Of a stretch of 61,047 nucleotides of DNA, positions 1 to 6,766 are shown in pieces (position 1 is the stretch's first letter; each line of letters starts with the position of its first letter). Source of the DNA: Betaproteobacteria bacterium (GTDB lineage Bacteria > Pseudomonadota > Gammaproteobacteria > Burkholderiales > SG8-39); assembly GCA_029883975.1 (NCBI GenBank), contig JAOUIL010000008.1:1-61047 (forward strand). Reading direction: 5' to 3'. The notes under the pieces were generated by a model that was given only the letters and a program-made list of their open reading frames with translations, had not been told where the DNA came from and made no database searches. The position numbers and the translations under genes were made by a program.

Positions 1-264
1 CGAGCCGTACTTCACGGCCAGTTGAAACGAGACGTCGCTGTGATGGCTCGGCACGTACACGGGGTGCAGCAGCGGCGGGCCTGTCTTGCCGCCGCGCAGA
101 TCGTCCCCGTGGCACTGCACGCAGTGCGCCGCGTAGAGCTTCTTGCCCGCCGCCGCATTCGGCATCAGGCCCGCCGACGGCTTGGGAATCTGCAGCGGCT
201 GCGCCTGCGTCACCCCCGCAATCACGAACAGCGCCGCCGGCACCCAAGGGAGCGCACGGCGCAT
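1..264 (-). CDS. Cytochrome c, small periplasmic (3' end beyond window)
   Basis: Translating the minus strand from the ATG at 264 gives 88 codons that run off the window start, so the C-terminus is missing. A signal peptide (MRRALPWVPAALFVIAGVTQA) is followed by a single haem-binding CVQCH motif at about residues 49-53, which makes it a class I-type cytochrome c acting in the periplasm. It lies 16 bases behind the DUF411 gene on the same strand and looks like the last visible gene of the copper operon. An electron-accepting role for the multicopper oxidase is possible but is only inferred from position. Confidence 0.82.
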   Translation of the reverse strand, partial: MRRALPWVPAALFVIAGVTQAQPLQIPKPSAGLMPNAAAGKKLYAAHCVQCHGDDLRGGKTGPPLLHPVYVPSHHSDVSFQLAVKYGS

Positions 265-280
265 CGAGATGTCCGTCCGC

Positions 281-724
281 TCAGTGCCGCGCGAACACGC
301 GCGTGCCGCGCTCGTCGAACGCGATCGTCGCGTACGGTTGCGGCGGACCGCCCTCCATGCCGGGCGAGCCGACCACCATGCCCGGCACCGAGAGGCCGAT
401 CACACGCGGCCGCTCGCGCAACAGCCGCCAGACATCCGACGCGGGAACATGACCCTCGATCGCATAGCCGCCCACGAGTGCGGTGTGGCACGAAGCGAGC
501 GCATCGGGAACCATGCTGCGCCGCTTGATCGGCGTGACGTCTTCCACGTCCTTCACGTCGAGCCGAAAGCCGTTGGCGCGCATGTGCTTCACCCACTCGC
601 CGCAGCAGCCGCAGGATGGGCTCTTGTACACCGTGACGAGGGGCTTGGCCTGCGCGCCCGCCCGCCATGCCCCGCCCAGCAGCATCGCCGTGCCCGCGAG
701 CACGAAGACTCGTCGTGTCGTCAT
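281..724 (-). CDS. DUF411 family metal-associated exported protein
   Basis: The product has 147 residues, starting MTTRRVFVLAGTAMLLGG with a probable signal peptide. The start is supported by a GGAGG ribosome site 8-9 bases upstream. The core 'VYKSPSCGCCGEWVKHM' (about residues 31-47) carries the SCGCC cysteine cluster typical of DUF411. The family is recurrently found in copper and other metal resistance clusters and is presumed to bind metal in the periplasm, but its biochemical role is not established. A further cysteine lies in 'ASCHTALVGGYAIEGHVP'. Its neighbours are a Spy-like protein upstream and a cytochrome c downstream, so it belongs to the copper operon. Confidence 0.88.
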   Translation of the reverse strand: MTTRRVFVLAGTAMLLGGAWRAGAQAKPLVTVYKSPSCGCCGEWVKHMRANGFRLDVKDVEDVTPIKRRSMVPDALASCHTALVGGYAIEGHVPASDVWRLLRERPRVIGLSVPGMVVGSPGMEGGPPQPYATIAFDERGTRVFARH

Positions 725-743
725 ACGTCGAATCCTCCGGTAC

Positions 744-1358
744 CTAGCGTGGCCCGCGACCGCGCCCGCCGCGACCCAGCTGCTCGCGCTGCTCCGGCGT
801 CAGCACCGCCTCGACCTTCTTGCGCATCTGCAGCGATGCCTCGAACATCTTCTTGTGCGCGTCGGTCATCGCCTCATAGGCCTTGCGCGCCGCCTTTTCG
901 TCGAACGGGCCGGCAAAGGCCTGCGACATCGGGCCGTCCTGCGCGTGCAGCTTGCCCATCAGCTCCCAGCGCTTCTCGGCGAACTCGCGCTGGATGTCGC
1001 CGATCTTCGCGCGCTGATCCGCGCTCAGATCGAGGTCGTAGTAGCCGTATCCGGGACCGAACCCGCCCATCATCCCCGGGCCCATGCCGTAGCCGCCGCC
1101 CGGGCCGTAACTTCCCATCATCCCGGGACCCATGCCGTAGCCCGGGCCGTAACCGCCGCCCGGACCATAGCCTCCCATCATGCCGGGGCCCATGCCGTAG
1201 CCGCCACCCGGGCCGTAGCCGCCCATCATCCCGGGACCCATTCCATAACCGGGCCCATAGCCTCCGCCGGGGCCGTAGCCCGGGCCGTAGGGTTGCGCGA
1301 ATGCCGCCGCGCCAACCGTCAACAGCGCCGCCGCGGCCGCAAGAACCGTGCGTTTCAT
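744..1358 (-). CDS. Spy/CpxP-like periplasmic protein with Met/Gly-rich repeats
   Basis: The product has about 204 residues. ATG 1358 is preferred to the ATG at 1364 because AAAGGA then lies 7 bases upstream. After a signal peptide ending near AFAQ comes a low-complexity segment of Gly/Pro/Tyr/Met built from units such as GYGMGPGMMGGYGPGG, then a helical domain 'LDLSADQRAKIGDIQREF' ... 'VLTPEQREQLGRG'. The helical part carries two LTxxQ-type motifs like Spy and CpxP, which are periplasmic chaperone or stress-sensor proteins. The Met pairs (PGMMG, four copies) could bind Cu(I), as Met-rich segments do in other copper proteins; that is inference. It sits between the CusF-like and DUF411 genes. 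Confidence 0.8.
   Translation of the reverse strand: MKRTVLAAAAALLTVGAAAFAQPYGPGYGPGGGYGPGYGMGPGMMGGYGPGGGYGMGPGMMGGYGPGGGYGPGYGMGPGMMGSYGPGGGYGMGPGMMGGFGPGYGYYDLDLSADQRAKIGDIQREFAEKRWELMGKLHAQDGPMSQAFAGPFDEKAARKAYEAMTDAHKKMFEASLQMRKKVEAVLTPEQREQLGRGGRGRGPR
1047..1262 (-). repeat. Two tandem 108-bp coding repeats (36-residue period)
   Basis: This lies inside the Spy-like gene. The first copy is 1262-1155 and the second is 1154-1047, read on the minus strand. Each copy encodes a 20-residue unit (GYGPGYGMGPGMMGGYGPGG, with S for G once) followed by a 16-residue unit of the same design, so the repeat has an inner and an outer period. The second copy ends in GFGPGY instead of GYGPGG. Confidence 0.85.
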
Positions 1359-1397
1359 CGTCATGTCCTTTCTGGCAATTCTGCCTCGTGCATTGTG

Positions 1398-1432
1398 CGT
1401 CCCCGGCCGGGGACGGGGTTGACCCTTGTCAA
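1398..1432. promoter_or_regulatory. Two adjacent palindromes in the cusF-like/spy-like gap
   Basis: The 77-base gap holds a perfect 18-bp palindrome, CGTCCCCGGCCGGGGACG (1398-1415), and then TTGAC-CCTT-GTCAA (1419-1432). No U-run follows the first one on either strand, so it is not a standard intrinsic terminator. It may be an operator or an RNA-processing hairpin; the sequence alone does not decide. Confidence 0.45.
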
Positions 1433-1441
1433 GGAAGGCGC

Positions 1442-1720
1442 CTACTTCGCGCGCTCGATCCTGGTGACCACGTACTGTCCGCCCTCCTTCTGTGCATCGA
1501 ACTTCACCTTGTCCCCGGCTTTGACCGCCTCCAGCATCTGCGCGTTCTTGACCCTGAACACCATGGTCATGGGCGGCATGTCGAGGCTCTTGATCTCGCC
1601 GTGCTTGATGGTGAGCTTCTGCGCGTCCTTGTCCACTTTGCGGATCTCGCCCTCGGCGAGCTGCGCCAGCGCGCCGGTTGCTGCCAGCGCCAGAACCAAT
1701 GCCATCGTGATGCGTTTCAT
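1442..1720 (-). CDS. CusF-like periplasmic copper-binding protein
   Basis: The product has 92 residues, starting MKRITMALVLALAATGALAQ (signal peptide). ATG 1720 is chosen because AAGGAG lies 7 bases upstream. A weaker ATG at 1738 would overlap the previous stop by 4 bases and add six residues. The mature part 'EGEIRKVDKDAQKLTIKHGEIKSLDMPPMTMVFRV' is the CusF/CusX OB-fold pattern with the conserved DMPPMTMVF Met residues and the His of 'IKHGEI', which bind Cu(I)/Ag(I) in CusF. In E. coli CusF hands copper to CusCBA; here the visible partner is a TolC-type gene and an oxidase. Confidence 0.9.
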   Translation of the reverse strand: MKRITMALVLALAATGALAQLAEGEIRKVDKDAQKLTIKHGEIKSLDMPPMTMVFRVKNAQMLEAVKAGDKVKFDAQKEGGQYVVTRIERAK

Positions 1721-1734
1721 GGCCACTCTCCTTG

Positions 1735-2211
1735 TCATCGAACCGTGATCCTGCCGGCCATTCCCGCCTCGAAGTGGCCGGGGATGAGGCAGCCGAAATA
1801 GAACGTGCCGTGCTGCGTGAAGCGCCAGCCGATCTCGCCCGTCCTGCCCGGCGCGACGTGCGCGATGTGCGGCTCGTCGTGCTCCATGCCGGGGAACTTC
1901 GTCATCAGCTCGGCGTGTTTCTCGAGCTCCTCCTTCGTTCCCAGCACCATCTCGTGCAGGACCTTGCCCTTGTTCGCGGCGACGAAGCGCACGACCTCGC
2001 CCCGCCGCACGGTGATCTGGGCGGGCGTGAAGCGCATCGTGTCGCTCATGTCGACGCGGATGGTGCGCTCTGCCGTGGCCGGATCCGCGGCGATGCCAAA
2101 CGGCGTCGCCTCGGCCTTCGAATAGTCGAACGCCCGCGCATACGGCTTCTCGCCATGGGCGAGCACGGGCTGCGCCAGCGCTGCCAGTATCGTCGCGATC
2201 AGAAATCTCAT
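1735..2211 (-). CDS. Cupredoxin domain protein, plastocyanin/azurin-like
   Basis: The product has 158 residues. The start is ATG 2211 with GAGGAG 5 bases upstream. A signal peptide ends near VLAHG. The C-terminal half holds a type 1 copper site: H in 'KVLHEMVLG' (about residue 86), then 'FYFGCLIPGHFEAGMAG', giving Cys, His and Met ligands in the usual C-x4-H-x4-M spacing. A Met/His-rich stretch 'FPGMEHDEPHIAHV' lies between them. It probably carries electrons or copper in the periplasm and is placed right behind the multicopper oxidase, whose electron partner it may be (inference). Confidence 0.88.
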   Translation of the reverse strand: MRFLIATILAALAQPVLAHGEKPYARAFDYSKAEATPFGIAADPATAERTIRVDMSDTMRFTPAQITVRRGEVVRFVAANKGKVLHEMVLGTKEELEKHAELMTKFPGMEHDEPHIAHVAPGRTGEIGWRFTQHGTFYFGCLIPGHFEAGMAGRITVR

Positions 2212-2222
2212 CCCCGCTCCTC

Positions 2223-3596
2223 TCAGTGGCGTCCGCCGCGGCCGCCGGGTTTGCGCACGCGCAGCGCACGGCCCGCTTCCGCCACTGGCGTACGCCGCTC
2301 GGCGCGCGGCGCCTCGCCCGTCCACGGATAGGACACCGTTCCCGCCGGATGCCGGTACCAGCCCGGATCCTTGTAGTCGTTGCGCGCCAGGCCCTCGCGC
2401 ACCTTCACTACCGAGAACATGCCGCCCATCTCGATCGGCCCGAACGGCCCGGCGCCCGTCATCATCGGCAGCGTGTTGTCGGGCAGCGGCATCTCCATCT
2501 CGCCCATGTCGGCCATGCCGCGCTCGCCCATCACCATGTAGTCGGGCACCAGGCGCATGATCTTCTGCGCCACGCCGCGGTGGTCCACGCCGATCATGGT
2601 CGGCACGCCGTGTCCCATGGCGTTCATGGTGTGATGCGACTTGTGGCAATGGAATGCCCAGTCGCCCGGCTCGTTGGCGGTGAACTCGATGGCGCGCATC
2701 TGCCCTACGGCGACGTCGGTGGTCACCTCGGGCCAGCGCGCCGACTTCGGCACCCAGCCGCCGTCGGTGCCCGTGACCTCGAAGTCGTAGCCGTGCAGGT
2801 GGATCGGATGGTTGGTCATCGTCAGGTTGCCGATACGGATGCGCACACGGTCGCCCTTGCGCGCCACGAGGTGATCGATGCCGGGAAATACGCGCGAGTT
2901 CCACGACCACAGGTTGAAGTCGGTCATGGTGTTCACGCGCGGCGTCGCGCTGCCCGGGTCGATGTCGTAGGCGTTGATGAGGAAGACGAAGTCGCGGTCC
3001 ACGCGCATGAACTTCGGGTCGCGCGGATGAACGACCAGGAAGCCCATCATGCCCATCGCCATCTGCACCATCTCGTCGGCGTGCGGGTGGTACATGAAGG
3101 TGCCGGACTTCTTCATCTGGAACTCGTAGACGAAGGTCTTGCCCGTGGGGATCTGCGGCTGCGTAAGGCCGCCCACGCCATCCATGCCGTTCGGCAGCAG
3201 GATGCCGTGCCAGTGGATCGTCGTGTGCTCCGGCAGCTTGTTGGTGACGAAGATGCGCACCTTGTCGCCTTCGACGCACTCGATCGTCGGGCCGGGGGAC
3301 TGGCCGTTGTAGCCCCAGAGGTGCGCGGTCATGCCCGGCGCGAACTGCCGGCGCACGGGCTCGGCGACGAGGTGGAACTCCTTCCAGCCGTCCTTCATGC
3401 GCCAGGGGAGCGTCCAGCCGTTCAGCGTCGCCACCGGGTTGTAGGGGGGGCCGTTGGGCGGAAGGAGCGGCGGCGCCATGTCGGGCTTGTCCATCATCGG
3501 CGCCTCGGGCAGCGCAGCGGCCTGCGCGCGCGACACGAGCGCCGCACCGAACAGGCCGGCCGCGGAAGTTCGCAGGAATTGCCGGCGTGAGCTCAT
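2223..3596 (-). CDS. Multicopper oxidase, Tat-exported (copper oxidase family)
   Basis: The product has 457 residues. ATG 3596 is preferred to ATG 3602 because GAGGAG then lies 6 bases upstream. The N-terminus MSSRRQFLRTSAAG is a twin-arginine signal, so the folded, copper-loaded enzyme is exported. All four copper motifs are present: HWHG (128-131), HPHAD (170-174), HPIHLHG (263-269) and HCHKSHH (316-322). A Met-rich segment around 353-393 (MADMGEMEMP) is typical of cuprous oxidases of the CueO/CopA type. The likely job is oxidation of toxic Cu(I) to Cu(II) in the periplasm. The basic tail after residue 430 is unusual but unassigned. Confidence 0.93.
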   Translation of the reverse strand: MSSRRQFLRTSAAGLFGAALVSRAQAAALPEAPMMDKPDMAPPLLPPNGPPYNPVATLNGWTLPWRMKDGWKEFHLVAEPVRRQFAPGMTAHLWGYNGQSPGPTIECVEGDKVRIFVTNKLPEHTTIHWHGILLPNGMDGVGGLTQPQIPTGKTFVYEFQMKKSGTFMYHPHADEMVQMAMGMMGFLVVHPRDPKFMRVDRDFVFLINAYDIDPGSATPRVNTMTDFNLWSWNSRVFPGIDHLVARKGDRVRIRIGNLTMTNHPIHLHGYDFEVTGTDGGWVPKSARWPEVTTDVAVGQMRAIEFTANEPGDWAFHCHKSHHTMNAMGHGVPTMIGVDHRGVAQKIMRLVPDYMVMGERGMADMGEMEMPLPDNTLPMMTGAGPFGPIEMGGMFSVVKVREGLARNDYKDPGWYRHPAGTVSYPWTGEAPRAERRTPVAEAGRALRVRKPGGRGGRH

Positions 3597-3606
3597 CGGC
3601 ATCTCC

Positions 3607-5004
3607 TCAATGTCCGCCGGCGGCGGGCGCCGCCGAAATCGCGGCCTTGACGAAGCTCGCCGCCTGCCCCGGCGTGCCGGTGGTGAGCGCCATCTGCAGA
3701 TCGGCCTCCGCCTGCCAGAAGTCGCGCTGCGCTTCGACATAGGCGTTGACGCTCGCCACCGTCTCGCGCACGTCCGCCAGCAGCTCGAACACCGAGGACA
3801 GCATGCCGTTGTAGCGCAGCAGCATTTCCTCCGAGATGCGCTTCCTGAGCGGCACGATCTCGTCGCGGTAGTGCCGCGTGAGGTCGTAAGCGGTGCGGTA
3901 GGCGCCGTAGGCCTCGCGCACCTCGGAGCGCGCGCGCACCGCAGCATCGGTGGCGCGGTTCACCGCCTGCATGTACTGGTGCTCGGCGCGCGCCACGCGC
4001 GCCCCGCCGAAGTCGAAGATCGGAATGCGCAACTCGAGCTCCCAGCCGCGCTGCTCTTCCAGCCCGGTCTCGGTGTTGCGCAGCGCGCCCACGTCGATCA
4101 GGTTGACGTAGCGCGTGACCTTCGTGAGATCGAGCGACGCGGCGAGGCTCGCCGCCTCGCGGCGCGCGGCCTGCACGTCCAGGCGCTGGCGCAGCGCCTG
4201 CGCCTCGAGCTCCACGCTTTCCTTCACCGCCGCGGGCGGCTCGGGCAGGCGCTCGGGCAGCCGGTAGCCCGCTGCCTGATCGCCCCACAGCCCCATCAGG
4301 CGCGTAAGCCGCTCTCGTGCTGCGACCTGCATCTGGCGCGCACGCGCAAGCTGTGCGGTGGCATCCGCATAGAACGCCTGCTCGCGCGCCTGCGTGAGGC
4401 GCGGCCAGTTGCCGACCTCGGCCATGCGGCGCGCGAGCTCGGCGCTCGCCTCCGCAGCCTCCTTCACGTCCTGCAGGTATTGCTCGGCCTGCTGCGCGGC
4501 GACCGCGCCGTACCATGCCTTGCGCGTATCGAGCGCCAGGCGCAGCGTGTCCTCGGCTGCGCGGCGCTTGGCCGCCTCGAAGCGCTGGCCCTGCGCCTTC
4601 GTCGACAGCGGGATCGAGACCAGGCCGAGGATGTCGAGAAACAAGCTCCTCTCGCGCTCGATCTCGTCGCCCCTGCGCAGGCGCGCGTAGGACAGCGTAG
4701 GACCGCTCCAGCGGCTCGCCTGCACCAGGTCGGCTTCTGCGATGCCGAGCTCCGCGTAGCGCGCCTGCAGCCCGGGATTGTTGAGCAGCGCGATGCGCAC
4801 CGCGTCGTCGGCCGAGAGCGGCGCGGCGAGCAGCTCCCGCACGCGCGCGGCGACCGAGTCGGCCTCGTCCGCAGCGCGTATCCACTTCGCGCCGTCGACG
4901 CCGCGCTCCGTGGCTGCTTTCTGCACGCTGGAAAAGCCGCCGTCCTGGCTGAACGAAACGCAGCCGGCGAGCAGCGCGAGCGCCGGCAGGATACCGGCCC
5001 TCAT
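3607..5004 (-). CDS. TolC-family outer-membrane efflux lipoprotein (CusC/CzcC-like)
   Basis: The product has 465 residues. It starts MRAGILPALALLAGC, a lipoprotein signal with the lipobox LAGC at Cys15, as in CusC. The rest is long helical repeat sequence of the outer-membrane efflux family: 'ALLNNPGLQARYAELGIAEADL' near residue 72 and a second copy of the fold from about 260 to 440. It should form an outer-membrane/periplasmic channel. No RND pump or adaptor (CusA/CusB) lies in the window, so its inner-membrane partner is unknown. It overlaps the 89-residue gene upstream by 4 bases. Confidence 0.92.
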   Translation of the reverse strand: MRAGILPALALLAGCVSFSQDGGFSSVQKAATERGVDGAKWIRAADEADSVAARVRELLAAPLSADDAVRIALLNNPGLQARYAELGIAEADLVQASRWSGPTLSYARLRRGDEIERERSLFLDILGLVSIPLSTKAQGQRFEAAKRRAAEDTLRLALDTRKAWYGAVAAQQAEQYLQDVKEAAEASAELARRMAEVGNWPRLTQAREQAFYADATAQLARARQMQVAARERLTRLMGLWGDQAAGYRLPERLPEPPAAVKESVELEAQALRQRLDVQAARREAASLAASLDLTKVTRYVNLIDVGALRNTETGLEEQRGWELELRIPIFDFGGARVARAEHQYMQAVNRATDAAVRARSEVREAYGAYRTAYDLTRHYRDEIVPLRKRISEEMLLRYNGMLSSVFELLADVRETVASVNAYVEAQRDFWQAEADLQMALTTGTPGQAASFVKAAISAAPAAGGH

Positions 5005-5270
5005 TTGCGCTCTCCCGAGGCATCCTTCTTCGGCGGGGTCTGCTCGCGCAGGATGCCGACGTGTCCGCCGATGCGGCCGACTTCCTCGTTGGCGGCGCGC
5101 CAGGGGATCTGCTTCGACAGGTCGTGCATCCGATAGCCGTCGAAGACCGACCGGTAGACGGCCTCTGGCACCCGTACCTCCGGACCGGCGGGGTCCGGTC
5201 GCGCGCCGGCTTGTGCAGCTGCATTGCCTGCGGCCAGCGCCGCAAGCAGTAACCCATATGCGTGCTTCAT
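5001..5270 (-). CDS. Small exported protein of unknown function heading the copper operon
   Basis: The product has 89 residues. ATG 5270 has GAAGAGAG upstream and gives a clear signal peptide (MKHAYGLLLAALAAGNAAAQ). The mature protein has the stretch 'SVFDGYRMHDLSKQIPWRAA' followed by 'NEEVGRIGGHVGILREQ'. I recall similar WRAAN-VGRIGG stretches in small proteins next to metal-efflux TolC/RND genes, but I cannot name a family. The stop overlaps the TolC start by 4 bases, so the two are translationally coupled. Confidence 0.75.
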   Translation of the reverse strand: MKHAYGLLLAALAAGNAAAQAGARPDPAGPEVRVPEAVYRSVFDGYRMHDLSKQIPWRAANEEVGRIGGHVGILREQTPPKKDASGERK

Positions 5271-5336
5271 GCTCGCTCTCTTCGCAGTGAATGAACGCCG
5301 GCGGCCTGCGCCGCGGCGGCTCAAACGATGGCGAAG

Positions 5337-5714
5337 CTAGACGAGCGGGGGGCGGTCGAGCCGGTCCGGGAAGAACACGGCCGTGCCGGGTGTGGCCGCG
5401 TCGATGCTTTCACCGGCGACCGGCTGCGCCGCGAGCGCGGCGTCCATCGCCGGAGCAAAAGCCGCGCTCGAGCAATGCTCGACGCAGATGTTGCAGGAGG
5501 AATCCGCCGGCTGCGAGGGGGCCCCCTCCCCGTGGCCATGGTGCGCGTGCTGCCCCGCGTCGTGCGCGTGGCCCGTTGCCTGCGCCGCCACCGCCATGTC
5601 CTCATGCCCCGAAGGGCAGAAGCCGATCGTTGCGCCCGCGACCGCGCGCAGAGGCATCAAGGCCATGAGCGTGAGGACGACGGCGAGCTTGAGCACATGC
5701 GACATGAGAATCAT
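5337..5714 (-). CDS. His-rich secreted protein, possibly DUF2946-like
   Basis: The product has about 125 residues from ATG 5714; ATG 5705 is an alternative. A hydrophobic signal (SHVLKLAVVLTLMALMPL) precedes 'FCPSGHEDM', the His-rich run HAHDAGQHAHHGHGEG and then 'CNICVEHC'. His clusters together with CxxC-type cysteines suggest metal binding outside the cytoplasm. DUF2946 proteins look similar and often occur with copper genes, but the match is by eye only. It lies between the copper operon and the DUF4396 gene on the same strand, 15 bases behind the latter. Confidence 0.62.
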   Translation of the reverse strand: MILMSHVLKLAVVLTLMALMPLRAVAGATIGFCPSGHEDMAVAAQATGHAHDAGQHAHHGHGEGAPSQPADSSCNICVEHCSSAAFAPAMDAALAAQPVAGESIDAATPGTAVFFPDRLDRPPLV

Positions 5715-5759
5715 TATGACATGTCGCCTGGGCGCCGGTTCCACGGTCCGACGCTTCCC

Positions 5760-6257
5760 TCAATGGTGCGCATGCACCACGGCATGGCCCTTGCCGCGCG
5801 CGATCAGCCAGCGGTTCACCGGCAATGCCGCGACCGCCGCGAGCGCCAGCGCCACCGCCAGGCTTCCCCAGAAGAGCAGGCTGTCGAGGCCCGCATCCAT
5901 GGCGCCTGGGATGACCAGCATGATGGCGTTGTCGACGATTTCCATCACGGTGATGGACGCCGTGTCCGCGGCGAGCGCGAGCTTCGCCGCGTTGGGGAAC
6001 GCCATGCCCGAAGCGAGGAGCGGGCGCATGGTCAGCGCGTAGCCGAACAAGAAAGCGAGCACCACTGCGAGCGCGATGGTCGCGAGATTATCCCAGCCGA
6101 GCGCCGTGCCGATCACCATGCCGAGGACTTCGCCGATGGCGCAGCCGGTAAGGCAATGCAGCGTCGCCGACCAAGCGAGGGCGTTGAGTGCAGTGCGCGG
6201 CATACCGGTGACCGGATGCGCCGCATGATCGCCGTGATGCATGCTTGCGTGGTCCAT
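5760..6257 (-). CDS. DUF4396 membrane protein, predicted CueR target
   Basis: The product has 165 residues, starting MDHASMHHGDHAAHP, a His-rich N-terminus followed by about four membrane segments (roughly 23-45, 56-75, 100-120 and 128-148). A conserved-looking 'HCLTGCAIGEVLGMVIG' and a late HAVVHAHH tail add more possible metal ligands. GGGAGG lies just upstream of the ATG. It belongs to DUF4396, whose function is not known. A MerR-type promoter directly upstream, similar to those of copA and copZ, argues for a role in copper handling in the inner membrane (inference). Confidence 0.85.
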   Translation of the reverse strand: MDHASMHHGDHAAHPVTGMPRTALNALAWSATLHCLTGCAIGEVLGMVIGTALGWDNLATIALAVVLAFLFGYALTMRPLLASGMAFPNAAKLALAADTASITVMEIVDNAIMLVIPGAMDAGLDSLLFWGSLAVALALAAVAALPVNRWLIARGKGHAVVHAHH

Positions 6258-6286
6258 GTGACCTCCCGGAGGTGAAAGACCGCGCC

Positions 6287-6317
6287 AGTGTCATCTCTCC
6301 TACGATGGGAGAGTCAA
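6287..6317 (-). promoter_or_regulatory. MerR/CueR-type promoter of the DUF4396 gene
   Basis: Read on the minus strand, -35 TTGACT (6317-6312) and -10 GACACT (6292-6287) are separated by 19 bp, the elongated spacer diagnostic of MerR-family promoters. The spacer region holds the perfect dyad CTCTCC...GGAGAG (6313-6308 and 6300-6295). The 31-bp element matches the copA element at 21 of 31 positions without gaps. It starts 5 bases past the cueR stop. Confidence 0.72.
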
Positions 6318-6321
6318 AGGA

Positions 6322-6765
6322 TCAGGCCTTGGCCAGGTCCTCGAGAATCGGGCAGTCGGGCCGATGGTCGCCGTGGCAGTGCTCGGTCAGATGCTCGAGC
6401 GTCGCGACCATGGACTGCATCTCCGCGATGCGCTGCTTTAGGCCGTTCATATGCTCCGCGGCGACGCGCTTGACCGAGGCGCTGGGGCGCGACTTGTTCT
6501 GCCACAGCGAGAGCAGCTCGCGGATGTCCTCGACGGAAAAGCCCAGCGACCGGGCGCGCTTGATGAAGCGCAGCGTATGCACGTCGCTCGCGCTGTAGAC
6601 GCGGTAGTTGGCATGGGTGCGCGCCACCTTCTTCAGCAGGCCGATCGCCTCGTAATGGCGGATCATCTTCACCGACACACCGCTCGCCTTCGAGGCGCGG
6701 CCGATATCCACCAGGCCGCGGCCGAGCGCGTCCGCGTGCTCGAGGAACGCTTCGTTCTTGCCCAT
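6322..6765 (-). CDS. cueR: CueR-type Cu(I)-responsive MerR regulator
   Basis: The product has 147 residues. ATG 6765 is supported by GGAGAG 5 bases upstream. The winged-helix part is 'VDIGRASKASGVSVKMIRHYE' (from residue 19), followed by a dimerisation helix and the metal loop CHGDHRPDC (Cys130, Cys138), the C-x7-C pattern of CueR. Ser95 in 'RPSASVK' aligns with Ser77 of E. coli CueR, which marks sensors of +1 ions rather than Zn/Cd/Hg sensors. An 18-residue N-terminal extension is unusual. It lies directly behind copA, so it should be autoregulated through the copA promoter. Confidence 0.9.
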   Translation of the reverse strand: MGKNEAFLEHADALGRGLVDIGRASKASGVSVKMIRHYEAIGLLKKVARTHANYRVYSASDVHTLRFIKRARSLGFSVEDIRELLSLWQNKSRPSASVKRVAAEHMNGLKQRIAEMQSMVATLEHLTEHCHGDHRPDCPILEDLAKA

Positions 6766-6766
6766 C

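Noticed and set aside
1047-1262. Repeats considered as a CRISPR array
   Set aside because: The units are adjacent coding repeats without unique spacers and translate to a regular Gly/Met pattern in frame.
1442-2269. A 275-codon frame spanning the cusF-like gene and antisense-like sequence of the cupredoxin
   Set aside because: Only the last 92 codons form a recognisable protein with its own signal peptide and AAGGAG site; the upstream part overlaps the real cupredoxin gene in another frame.
6261-6273. ACCTCC-C-GGAGGT dyad upstream of the DUF4396 start, considered as an RNA hairpin hiding the ribosome site
   Set aside because: A 1-base loop cannot form a hairpin, and it is likely just the ribosome site plus chance symmetry.
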